This document shows, one piece after another, positions 30,701-43,054 of a DNA stretch of 64,000 bases. This DNA comes from Drosophila persimilis (lineage: Eukaryota > Arthropoda > Insecta > Diptera > Drosophilidae): contig NW_020825435.1 in NCBI RefSeq assembly GCF_003286085.1, forward strand, positions 55,289 to 119,288. The letters are read 5' to 3'. The notes below the pieces were generated by a model. That model searched no databases. It had not been told where the DNA came from and worked only from the letters and a program-made list of their open reading frames with translations. The position numbers and the translations under genes were made by a program. Positions within the stretch are counted from its first letter, which is position 1; every line of letters begins with the position of its first letter.

Positions 30701-33233
30701 ATGGACGCACTTGCTCCAAATCTGACGACCAACAAAATGGATGTTATGGATGATATGGACAACTCGGCAAGAGCCGAAGCGGGTGGTGAGTGCGTTACTC
30801 AAATAAGTTCTGCCGTCATATCGACCAGGCCCCTGGGAGGGAACCCCTCCGCAAATGCTTCCCTCTTCGAACCAATGTTCGACTCAGAGGGGGATGCGGA
30901 TCTGGCTGAGTTGGAGACGGACTGACCAGCAACAGCAACAAAGTTTGACGACAGCTGAACGCAATAATACTAGCAGAAGCAGAAAATGCTTGCTGCCTAC
31001 TCTGACTCAGGCGGACGAGCATAATACTCAGACAAGGCCTAGTACCAGAACACAGCTGGTAAAGGAATGGCTAATTAGCGTTCCCCCGCTACTGGCCAAT
31101 GAAATGCCCTCGCCCCTGCCCCTTACCCCTATAGCAAAGGATAAATTGACTACAAATTCGTTTCGCTCGCCGCTCAAAAGAAGATGCGCGGCGATCGAAA
31201 CGGATACAGATGACGATGACTTCACCTGCCTCACTCTGGACACGCCCATGTTCAAGAGCCAATTCGCGAAAAGGCTGCATCACGAGACCCGGCAGATGGA
31301 GTCAGATGTTGGCCAAATAAGCACACCGCCAAATAGTGAGGTTCCGGTCCCACCAAGTGAGGTCCAACATAGGGAGCCTCAAAGGGAGGAGTCTGAACGC
31401 AACATCAGCCGCAACATCAGCCATCAGACACAACATCAGCCAGCCATTAGTATAAATATAACGCCCGTCCAACCGTCATTACGCAGCACCAAGGTCCCTA
31501 CAATCTTCCTGCCCCTGGTGCCTGCAATTGTACCCCTGATTAACAAATTGACAATAAATCCGAACGTGGGGAAATTCACAACGAAATCGATGGCCAACAG
31601 TGGACTCAGAGTCCACTGCGACGACATGATAACATACAACGCCATACAGAACGCCCTAGCTGAAGATAGCACCCAACTGCACACACCCCAGCCGCGCAGC
31701 GAAAGGGGCTATCGTGTAATAGTGCGTCATTTACATCACACTACTCCCAGCAGCTGGATAACGGAGGAGCTGGAACGACTCGGATACACTGCCAGGTTTA
31801 TCCGAGGATTAAAACACCGTTTTAATGGGAGGCCTCTAAACATTTTTGAGGTGGAGATTCAGCCCAAGGCGGATGGTGGCCATGAGGCAATTCTTGACAT
31901 TAAAAACCTGGCCAATCAATGCATCTCCATAGTGAGACAAGCCAAGCCACGCGATCCAGCCCAGTGCCATCGGTGCCAGGAGTTTGGGCACACAAAAAAC
32001 TACTGCAGACGGCCATACAAGTGCATGAAATGCGCAGGAGATCACCCCACAACAGCATGCAGGAAACCCAGGCAGGAGGATCCCAAATGCGCCAACTGTA
32101 GCGGCAAGCACGTGAGCTGCTACAAGGGATGTGCCGCCTACAAAAAGGCTCGTAGCCAGCTAAGGGCAAACCGGCTCATCGGTGAGCAGCAGAGGCAGCA
32201 GTATCAACAGCAACGCCAGCAGCCACAGCAGCCAACTGACCAACAACGTCCTCAAACTCAGCAGCCGAGTCGCCAATCCCAGCAACAACAACAGCAGACA
32301 GCAAACACTGGCACCAGAGGCAATGGCAGGCCTTCCTACAGCAGGGTGTTGCGGTCCGGGAATGCTGAGCAGCAGCAGCAGCCACGAGCGGCAGAACGGC
32401 AACAGCCGACGAGCAGTCGTCGTCCTTCCCAACAACAGCAGCCTCATATCCCCGCCCCCAAGCAACAGCAGTCATCTCAAAAGAAGCGGCCACAACACCA
32501 ACAGCAACAGCAGCATTCAAGCGGCAGACAAGGGGCCAAAGCAGCACCAACACCAGCTGCAGCAGCAGCAGCAACGCCCAACACCCGCAGGCCCTTGTAT
32601 AGCCGAGGTGCGCAAGCCAATCCGGCCGAAAATCATTTGGCCAAGTTCCAGAAAAAGCTAAGGCAAGAGCAGCAGCAGCAACAAGAACAAAAACAGCAGC
32701 AGCGCGGACACAATTTGGGTCGGCAGCACCAGCAGCAGCACCAGCATCGCGGCCATCATTCCCAGCCACAGGCCAAGGGGCGCCAATGCCAGCGCGATCA
32801 ACGGGTGCAGCCAACTCCAAAACGTTTCCAGACGCCGAGAAATCCCCAGCATCAGCAGCAGCCAGCCATCCAATGCGATGGCAAGTGTGTGGGACTCCTA
32901 AAAGAGTATGCAGTTAAAATAGAAAACTTGGAGAAACGACTTCAAGAACTTACCACATTAATTGCAAGCCTGACGGAGGCAAAGGGCAGTGGCTCAGCAG
33001 CGGCCAATCCTCCAACACAGACTCCAGCAGCAGCACCAGCAGCAGCACCAACACCTACAAGACCCGCCGCCAATACACAACCTGACGCCGCAGCCGTATC
33101 GGAGGACTCTGATATGGACTGCGAAGCACTCAGCGACGATGGCGACGACCAGTGGACGGACGACGATTCAGTTGACGACGAGATAGCGGATATCCTAGAC
33201 GACTACGATAGCTACTACTCTGACTACTTTTGA
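30701..33233 (+). pseudogene. gag: E5 gag, frameshifted by 599-bp deletion
   Basis: Starts as normal (74 codons) and meets TGA at 30923, because sequence matching 25720-26318 of E4 is missing. 599 is not a multiple of three. The downstream frame stays open to the normal end at 33233 and could be entered from an internal Met at 30855, giving 792 residues with a foreign start. The zinc knuckles, coiled coil and acidic tail are intact. One unusual His-to-Pro change (LHTPQP) distinguishes it from E7. Confidence 0.88.
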
Positions 33234-34901
33234 TGAGCCCAAAAGTCGGTCCTGAGGCAGCCTGACAATCCACCGCACAGGTCCAGAGCAGCCACTGAAA
33301 TAATACAAAATGACGTCAATACACACATCAACACAATATGGACAAAACTCAAAATAATCACACGTACCTGCCACGCCTCCGACAGATCTGCCCCTCCAGC
33401 AGCTGCCCCGTCATCAACACCACACATCTGATGCCAATTGGACGACATTTTAGGATTTATTGACGACGCTCCTGACAATCCACCGCACAGGTCCAGAGCA
33501 GCCACTGTAAATAAACCAAAATGACGTCAATATACACATCAACACAAAATGGTCCAAACATACACAAAACATACGTACCTGCCACGCCTCCGATAGATCT
33601 GCCTCTCCAGCAGTTGCCACACCAAATTCACCATCCACTTTCTGCCAAATGGGCGAAATTTGAAGGCCCTATCGCGGTCGCCAACAACATCCAGTCCTCA
33701 GGCTGCCGCTAAAAGGAGTAAAAACATCAATTCACACATCAACACAAAATGGTCCAAACTCACTCAAAACATACGTAGCCTGCCACGCCTCCGATAGAGC
33801 TGCCTCTTCAGCAGTTGCCACACTAAATTCGACATCCAATTCCTGCAAAATGGGCGAAATTGAGGCCCCTATCGCCGTCGCCATCAACATCCAGACTGCC
33901 GCTAAAAAGAAGAAAAAACATCAATTCACGCATCAACACAAAATAGCCAATACTTTTACTAATCACACTTACCTGTCAATACACTCACAGATCAGCCTCT
34001 CCAGTACCTACCTCGCCACCAACCGCAACATTTTGTTGCAAGTTGGGCCCAATTCGGACGCCTCTCCGATTGCGCTGCCGTCAACCGATGGCCGTGACGT
34101 AACGCCATCATCAAAAAACAGCAGCGGCAATCCAACGACGAGGCCAGCCAATACAGTCGACTCTGGCCAGCGCTCCATCTACATCGACATCGACAGTGTA
34201 TCCTGGGTGGCCGGACCAGCAGCCACTCGGATGCAGCCAATCCGCACTCATATGCGGCCATCTCCACTGCGGCCATTTCCACTGGTCATCGCACCCCGAT
34301 TGGCCGGACCAGTGTCAATCCCCATTTCTCCAGGCAGAAGCAACGTGGGCGGCCGGACCAGAGTCGCTCGTCAAACACCATCACCATCCACGCCAACTCC
34401 TGGATTCTGCCTGCCAATTCTGATGCCGCAGATGCGTGATCTGCTGCATCACACACACGTGCACATCCAGCGCTGAGGCGGATGCGCCCTGTGCCATCCA
34501 CACTGCTCCAGACGACGATGATGATCCTCCAGTACCTGAAATAGAAAATAAATATAATTTAATTAGTTTAAAAATGTCATTAATGTTGCAATTTGTTCAA
34601 TACTTATCTCTTTGTGACCACCTGTTTGTATAAATGTACGTCGATTATTGCGAATGTCAAAATAGGGCTGCCAGACTGTAATACTGATAGAATGTAAACA
34701 TGTCTGTAGATGTTAATGCTAATGTAATGTTAATGTCAATTGCCCGCAAAAATTCAAAAGAACATTATTGTTGTTAGTTAAGCTTAAATGTAAATTGCCG
34801 AAGTTATGGTAATAAGAAAAGCTGGAAATAAACTCCGCCAGTAGCAAAGCTGGCGGGCGAGTGTGCGCATCGTAGGCGTGCACGCGCATCTAATTATATC
34901 G
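33234..34901 (+). other. E5 3'UTR, one antisense splice donor disrupted
   Basis: Minus-strand introns: 33902-33972, 33505-33578 and 33295-33367. The unit starting at 33709 has a one-base insertion near 33778 (GTAGCC for GTACC on the plus strand), which destroys its minus-strand GTACGT donor. AATAAA is at 34827-34832 and the hairpin at 34835-34856. 34000-34550 resembles the E3 3'UTR more than that of E1. Confidence 0.72.
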
Positions 34902-35137
34902 AAAAAAAAAAAAAAAGTGACTTGTGTTTTTTGTTGTTTTATGTGGAACTTTAAATGTAATAAAATACATGTTTAAACCGGGATTAAATTAAATGAAAAC
35001 TAAATAAACAATATGTGCCAAATAATTGCAAATAATGCAATATAATCATCTGTAACCGTGCCGTAATAGTGAAGCCAATAAACCCAACTGAGGAAAGAGG
35101 AAAAGCAAGCTACTGAGTACCTGGACCAGGCCACCAA

Positions 35138-38100
35138 ATGGACGCACTTGCTCCAAATCTGACGACCAACAAAATGGATGTTATGGATGCTACGGACAAC
35201 TCGGCAAGAGCCGAAGCGGGTGGTGAGTGCGTTACTCAAATAAGTTCTGCCGTCATATCGACCAGGCCCCTGGGAGGGAACCCCTCCGCAAATGCTTCCC
35301 TCTTCGAACCAATGTTCGACTCAGAGGGGGATGCGGATCTGGCTGAGTTGGAGACGGACTCGCCAGAGAGTACCCTGAGCTCCTTGGGAGCTACGGTGCT
35401 GGAGTTCGAGCGTCGTTTCGTGGACAGGGGTTTATATGTTAGAAAATACCCGCCAATCCCACCAAAAACAGACGCCAACATACAAGAAAAACCGCCATCA
35501 AATACACGTACAAACACGCAGACAAAAATAGCCCCCAGCGAAAGTGCAACGGGTTCCAAAAATAGCGGCGCTTTCGCACTAACAAAAGAGCATTTAAGTG
35601 CACATAAACATAACAAGAACAAATGTTATGCCCATATGTTTTCGCGCCAAAACATTAGCAAAAACAAAAACAAGCAAACAACTCACACAAGCATCAGAGA
35701 GAGCGACGCTTGCGCTCTCTCGGCAGCCGAACCCTCGGCGCACAATCAAAACGGAGGCTCGTCACATCAAGCCCCAAAGCGTTTGCCGCCAAACATGCAC
35801 TCACACACTTATGACAAAAAGAGAGATGCTTGCTCTCTCCCGCCGAACCAAAACACAAACACATACAAGAACGAAGCTAGCCTGACCTACGCCAATAACA
35901 AAACACAAACAAACACACTGACTTATGCCGAAACTGTAAACGGCACACAGAAAAACAATGACCAGCAACAGCAACAAAGTTTGACGACAGCTGAACGCAA
36001 TAATACTAGCAGAAGCAGAAAATGCTTGCTGCCCACTCTGACTCAGGCGGACGAGCATAATACTCAGACAAGGCCTAGTACCAGAACACAGCTGGTAAAG
36101 GAATGGCTAATTAGCGTTCCCCCGCTACTGGCCAATGAAATGCCCTCGCCCCTGCCCCTTACCCCTATAGCAAAGGATAAATTGACTACAAATTCGTTTC
36201 GCTCGCCGCTCAAAAGAAGATGCGCGGCGATCGAAACGGATACAGATGACGATGACTTCACCTGCCTCACTCTGGACACGCCCATGTTCAAGAGCCAATT
36301 CGCGAAAAGGCTGCATCATGAGACCCGGCAGATGGAGTCAGATGCTGGGCAAATACGCACACCGTCAAATAGTGTGGTTCCGGTTCCGGAGGTCCAACAT
36401 AGGGAGCCCCAAAGGATAGAGGCTGAAAGCCAACAGATGGAGACGGACAACCATCAGCCGCAACATCAGCCAGACATTAGTATAAATATAACGCCCGTCC
36501 AACCGTCATTACGCAGCACCAAGGTCCCAACAATCTTCCTGCCCCTGGTGCCTGCAATTGTACCCCTGATTAACAAATTGACAACAAATCCGAACGTGGG
36601 GAAATTCACGACGAAATCGATGGCCAACAGTGGACTCAGAGTCCACTGCGACGACATGACAACCTACAACGCCATTCAGAACGCCCTAGCTGAAGACAGC
36701 ACCCAATTGCACACACACCAGCCGCGCAGCGAAAGGGGCTATCGTGTAATAGTGCGTCATTTACATCACACTACTCCCAGCAGCTGGGAGTAGTCCCAAA
36801 GGATAGAGGCTGAAAGCCAACAGATGGAAACGGACAATCATCAGCCGCAACATCAGGCAGCCATTAGTATAAATTTAACGCCAGTCCAACCGTCATTACG
36901 CAGCACCAAGGTCCCAACAATCTTCCTGCCCCTGGTGCCTGCAATTGTACCCCTGATAAATAAATTGACAACAAATCCGAACGTGGGGAAATTCACGACG
37001 AAATCGATGGCCAACAGTGGACTCAGAGTCCACTGCGACGACATGACAACCTACAACGCCATTCAGAACGCCCTAGCTGAAGACAGCACCCAATTGCACA
37101 CACACCAGCCGCGCAGCGAAAGGGGCTATCGTGTAATAGTGCGTCATTTACACCACACCACGCCCAGCAGCTGGATCTCTGAGGAGCTGGAACGACTCGG
37201 ATTTACTGCGAGGTTTATCCGAGGACTCAAACATCGTTTTAATGGGAGGCCTCTAAATATTTTTGAGGTTGAAATTCAGCCCAAGGCGGATGGCGGCCAT
37301 GAGGCAATTCTGGACATTAAAAACCTGGCCAATCAATGCGTCTCCATAGTACGACAAGCCAAGCCACGCGATCCAGCTCAATGCCATCGGTGCCAGGAGT
37401 TTGGGCACACAAAAAACTACTGCAGACGGCCATACAAGTGCATGAAATGCGCAGGAGATCACCCCACAACAGCATGCAGGAAACCCAGGCAGGAGGATCC
37501 CAAATGCGCCAATTGTAGCGGCAAGCACGTGAGCTGCTACAAGGGTTGTCCCGCCTACAAAAAGGCCCGCAGCCATTTAAGGGCAAACAGGCTCATCGCT
37601 GAGCAGCAAAGGCAGCAGTACCAACAGCAACGCCAGCAGCCACAGCAGCCAACTGATCAACATCGTCCACAAACTCAGCAGCCGAGTCGCCAATCCCAAT
37701 CCCAGCAACAACAACAGCAGACAGCAAACACAGGCACCAGAGGCAATGGCAGGCCCTCCTACAGCAGGGTGTTGCGGTCTGGGAATGCTGAGCAGCAGCA
37801 GCAGCCACGAGCGGCAGAACGGCAACAGCCGACGAGCAGTCGTCGTCCTTCCCAACAACAGCAGCCTCATATTCCCGCCCCCAAGCAACAGCAGTCATAT
37901 CAAAAGAAGCGGCCACAACACCAACAGCAACAGCAGCATTCAAGCGGCAGACAGGGGGCCAAAGCAGCACCAGCACCAACACCAGCTGCAGCAGCAACGC
38001 CCACCACCCGCAGGCCCTTGTATAGCCGAGGTGCGCAAGCCAATCCGGCCGAAAATCATTTGGCCAAGATCCAGCAAAAGCTAAGGGAAGAGCAGCATCA

Positions 38101-38650
38101 ACAAAAACAGCAGCAGCGCGGACACAATTTGGGTCGGCAGCACCAGCAGCAGCACCAGCATCGCGGCCATCATTCCCAGCCACAGGCCAAGGGGCGCCAA
38201 TGCCAGCGCGATCAACGGGTGCAGCCAACTCCAAAACGTTTCCAGACGCCGAGAAATCCCCAGCATAAGCAGCAGCAGCCAGCCATTCAATGCGATGGCA
38301 AGTGTGTGGAAATCCTGAAAGAGTACGCAGTTAAAATAGAAAACTTGGAGAAAAAACTTCAAGAACTTACCACATTAATTGCAAGCCTGACGGAAGCAAA
38401 GGGCAGTGACTCAGCAGCGGCCAATCCTCCAACACAGACTCCAGCAGCAGCACCAGAAGCAGCACCAACACCTACAAGGCCCGCCGCCAATTCACAACCT
38501 GACGCCGCAGCCGTATCGGAGGACTCTGATATGGACTGCGAAGCACTCAGCGACGATGGCGACGACCAGTGGACGGACGACGATTCAGTTGACGACGAGA
38601 TAGCGGATATCTTAGACGACTACGATAGCTACTACTCTGACTACTTTTGA
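35138..38650 (+). pseudogene. gag: E6 gag, broken by internal rearrangement
   Basis: The first frame (551 codons, 35138-36793) is a normal Gag up to TTPSSW and then ends at a TAG created by the fold-back junction. Downstream, 36824-38650 (608 codons) restarts within Gag at METDNHQ, so about 380 bp of coding sequence is present twice. The second frame has complete zinc knuckles, Gln-rich region, coiled coil and acidic tail and is about 99% the E4 sequence. Neither part alone is a full Gag. Confidence 0.9.
36770..36794. repeat. Perfect 11-bp inverted repeat at rearrangement junction
   Basis: ACTACTCCCAG, loop CAG, CTGGGAGTAGT. The right arm is absent from all other gag copies, which read CAGCTGGAT at this point, so it looks copied from the left arm just before the switch to E4-type sequence at 36795. 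Confidence 0.9.
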
Positions 38651-40287
38651 TGAGCCCAAAAGTCGGTCCTGAGGCAGCCACTAAAATAGATGGAAATCAT
38701 TAACTCACATAACCAATACGTACTCACCTGCCACGCCATCGACAGAGCTGCCCCACCAGCAGATGCCACGACAAATAGACCAAACTTTTGCTGCTAATTT
38801 GACGACATTCCTGGAATTCATTGACGACGCTCCTGACAATCCACCGCACAGGTCCAGAGCAGCCACTGAAACAAACCAAAAATGACGTCAATTCGCATAC
38901 CAACAAAATATGGACAAAACTCAAAATAATCACACGTACCTGCCACGCCTCCGACAGATCTGCCCCTCCAGCAGCTGCCCCGTCATCAACACCACACATC
39001 TGATGCCAATTGGACGACATTTTGGGATTTATTTGACGACGCTCCTGACAATCCACCGCACAGGTCCAGAGCAGCCACTGTAAATAAACCAAAATGACGT
39101 CAATATACACATCAACACAAAATGGTCCAAACATACACAAAACATACGTACCTGACACGCCTCCGATAGATCTGCCTCTCCAGCAGTTGCCACACCAAAT
39201 TCACCATCCACTTTCTGCCAAATGGGCGAAATTTGAAGACCCTATCGCGGTCGCCAACAACATCCAGGCTGCCGCTAAAAGAAGAAAAAAACATCAATTC
39301 ACGCATCAACACAAAATAGCCAATACTTTTACTAATCACACTTACCTGTCAATACACTCACAGATCAGCCTCTCCAGTACCTGCCTCGCCACCAACTGCA
39401 ACATTGTGTTGCAAGTTGGGCCCAATTTGGACGCCCCTCCGACAACGCTGCCAGCAACCGATGGCCGTGACGTCACGCCATCATCATCACAAAACAGCAG
39501 CAGCAGCAATCCAACGACGAGGCCAGCCAATACAGACGACAATGGCCAGCGCGCCATCTCCATCTCCATCTGCATCGACAATGCATCCTGGGTGGCCGGA
39601 CCAGCAGCCACTCGGATGCAGCCAATCCGCACTCATATGCGACCATCTCCACTGCGGCCATTTCCACTGGCCAACGCACCCTGATTGGCCGGACCAGTGT
39701 CAATCCCCATTTCTCCAGGTAGAAGCAACGTGGGCGGCCGGACCAGAGTCGCTCATCAAACCCCATCTCCATTCACGCCAACTCCTGGATCCAGCCTCTG
39801 CCAATTCTGATGCCGCAGATGCGTGATCTGCTGCATCACACACACGTGCACATCCAGCGCTGAGGCGGATGCGCCCTGTGCCATCCACACTGCTCCAGAC
39901 GACGATGATGATCCTCCAGTACCTTAAATAGAAAATAAATAGAATTAAATTAGTTTAAAAATGTCATTAATGTTGCAATTTGTTCAATACTATCTCTTTG
40001 TGACCACCTGTTTGTATAAATGTACGTCGATTATTGCGAATGTCAAAATAGGGCTGCCAGACTGTAATACTGATAGAATGTAAACATGTCTGTAGATGTT
40101 AATGTTAATGTAATGTTAATGTCAATTGCCCGCCAATTTTAAAAATCACATCATTGTTGTAAGTTAAGCTTAAATGTAAATTGCCGAAGTTATGGTAATA
40201 GGAAAAGCTGGAAATAAACTCCGCCAGTAGCAAAGCTGGCGGGCGAGTGTGCGCATCGTAGGCGTGCACGCGCATCTAATTACATCG
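38651..40287 (+). other. E6 3'UTR with four antisense introns
   Basis: Minus-strand introns at 39275-39345, 39078-39151, 38866-38939 and 38681-38727. Relative to E4 one complete exon/intron unit (201 bp) is missing, with the reading resumed at the homologous position of the next unit. AATAAA is at 40213-40218 and the hairpin at 40221-40242. Confidence 0.75.
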
Positions 40288-40527
40288 AAAAAAAAAAAAA
40301 AAGTGACTTGTGTTTTTTGTTGTTTTATGTGGAACTTTAAATGTATTAAAATACATGTTTAAACCGGGATTAAATTAAATGGAAACTAAATAAACAATAT
40401 GTGCCAAATAATTGCAAATAATGCAATATAATCATCTGTAACCGTGCCGTAATAGTGAAGCCAATAAACCCAACTGAGGAAAGAGGAAGGAAAAGCAAGC
40501 TACTGAGTACCTGGACCAGGCCACCAA

Positions 40528-43054
40528 ATGGACGCACTTGCTCCAAATCTGACGACCAACAAAATGGATGTTATGGATGATATGGACAACTCGGCAAGAG
40601 CCGAAGCGGGTGGTGAGTGCGTTACTCAAATAAGTTCTGCCGTCATATCGACCAGGCCCCTGGGAGGGAACCCCTCCGCAAATGCTTCCCTCTTCGAACC
40701 AATGTTCGACTCAGAGGGGGATGCGGATCTGGCTGAGTTGGAGACGGACTGACCAGCAACAGCAACAAAGTTTGACGACAGCTGAACGCAATAATACTAG
40801 CAGAAGCAGAAAATGCTTGCTGCCTACTCTGACTCAGGCGGACGAGCATAATACTCAGACAAGGCCTAGTACCAGAACACAGCTGGTAAAGGAATGGCTA
40901 ATTAGCGTTCCCCCGCTACTGGCCAATGAAATGCCCTCGCCCCTGCCCCTTACCCCTATAGCAAAGGATAAATTGACTACAAATTCGTTTCGCTCGCCGC
41001 TCAAAAGAAGATGCGCGGCGATCGAAACGGATACAGATGACGATGACTTCACCTGCCTCACTCTGGACACGCCCATGTTCAAGAGCCAATTCGCGAAAAG
41101 GCTGCATCACGAGACCCGGCAGATGGAGTCAGATGTTGGCCAAATAAGCACACCGCCAAATAGTGAGGTTCCGGTCCCACCAAGTGAGGTCCAACATAGG
41201 GAGCCTCAAAGGGAGGAGTCTGAACGCAACATCAGCCGCAACATCAGCCATCAGACACAACATCAGCCAGCCATTAGTATAAATATAACGCCCGTCCAAC
41301 CGTCATTACGCAGCACCAAGGTCCCTACAATCTTCCTGCCCCTGGTGCCTGCAATTGTACCCCTGATTAACAAATTGACAATAAATCCGAACGTGGGGAA
41401 ATTCACAACGAAATCGATGGCCAACAGTGGACTCAGAGTCCACTGCGACGACATGATAACATACAACGCCATACAGAACGCCCTAGCTGAAGATAGCACC
41501 CAACTGCACACACACCAGCCGCGCAGCGAAAGGGGCTATCGTGTAATAGTGCGTCATTTACATCACACTACTCCCAGCAGCTGGATAACGGAGGAGCTGG
41601 AACGACTCGGATACACTGCCAGGTTTATCCGAGGATTAAAACACCGTTTTAATGGGAGGCCTCTAAACATTTTTGAGGTGGAGATTCAGCCCAAGGCGGA
41701 TGGTGGCCATGAGGCAATTCTTGACATTAAAAACCTGGCCAATCAATGCATCTCCATAGTGAGACAAGCCAAGCCACGCGATCCAGCCCAGTGCCATCGG
41801 TGCCAGGAGTTTGGGCACACAAAAAACTACTGCAGACGGCCATACAAGTGCATGAAATGCGCAGGAGATCACCCCACAACAGCATGCAGGAAACCCAGGC
41901 AGGAGGATCCCAAATGCGCCAACTGTAGCGGCAAGCACGTGAGCTGCTACAAGGGATGTGCCGCCTACAAAAAGGCTCGTAGCCAGCTAAGGGCAAACCG
42001 GCTCATCGGTGAGCAGCAGAGGCAGCAGTATCAACAGCAACGCCAGCAGCCACAGCAGCCAACTGACCAACAACGTCCTCAAACTCAGCAGCCGAGTCGC
42101 CAATCCCAGCAACAACAACAGCAGACAGCAAACACTGGCACCAGAGGCAATGGCAGGCCTTCCTACAGCAGGGTGTTGCGGTCCGGGAATGCTGAGCAGC
42201 AGCAGCAGCCACGAGCGGCAGAACGGCAACAGCCGACGAGCAGTCGTCGTCCTTCCCAACAACAGCAGCCTCATATCCCCGCCCCCAAGCAACAGCAGTC
42301 ATCTCAAAAGAAGCGGCCACAACACCAACAGCAACAGCAGCATTCAAGCGGCAGACAAGGGGCCAAAGCAGCACCAACACCAGCTGCAGCAGCAACGCCC
42401 AACACCCGCAGGCCCTTGTATAGCCGAGGTGCGCAAGCCAATCCGGCCGAAAATCATTTGGCCAAGTTCCAGAAAAAGCTAAGGCAAGAGCAGCAGCAGC
42501 AACAAGAACAAAAACAGCAGCAGCGCGGACACAATTTGGGTCGGCAGCACCAGCAGCAGCACCAGCATCGCGGCCATCATTCCCAGCCACAGGCCAAGGG
42601 GCGCCAATGCCAGCGCGATCAACGGGTGCAGCCAACTCCAAAACGTTTCCAGACGCCGAGAAATCCCCAGCATCAGCAGCAGCCAGCCATCCAATGCGAT
42701 GGCAAGTGTGTGGGACTCCTAAAAGAGTATGCAGTTAAAATAGAAAACTTGGAGAAACGACTTCAAGAACTTACCACATTAATTGCAAGCCTGACGGAGG
42801 CAAAGGGCAGTGGCTCAGCAGCGGCCAATCCTCCAACACAGACTCCAGCAGCAGCACCAGCAGCAGCACCAACACCTACAAGACCCGCCGCCAATACACA
42901 ACCTGACGCCGCAGCCGTATCGGAGGACTCTGATATGGACTGCGAAGCACTCAGCGACGATGGCGACGACCAGTGGACGGACGACGATTCAGTTGACGAC
43001 GAGATAGCGGATATCCTAGACGACTACGATAGCTACTACTCTGACTACTTTTGA
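40528..43054 (+). pseudogene. gag: E7 gag, same 599-bp deletion as E5
   Basis: Identical lesion and junction to E5: 74 codons from 40528, then TGA, with a downstream open frame to 43054 (790 residues from the internal Met at 40682). It differs from E5 by two fewer Ala codons in the Ala run and by His instead of Pro in LHTHQP. The shared lesion shows duplication after the deletion. Confidence 0.88.

Larger units (their letters stand above)
30476..34916 (+). mobile_element. E5: HeT-A-like element with deleted gag
   Basis: It starts GTGACTTG after the E4 A15 and ends with A15 at 34902-34916. The gag carries a 599-bp deletion. Its gag region and 5'UTR are nearly identical to E7. Confidence 0.87.
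34917..40302 (+). mobile_element. E6: composite HeT-A-like element
   Basis: The left part (34917-36786) is an ordinary element start. From 36795 it is a copy of E4 from 26767 on. The join lies inside a perfect short hairpin (36770-36794). It ends with A15 at 40288-40302. Confidence 0.87.
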
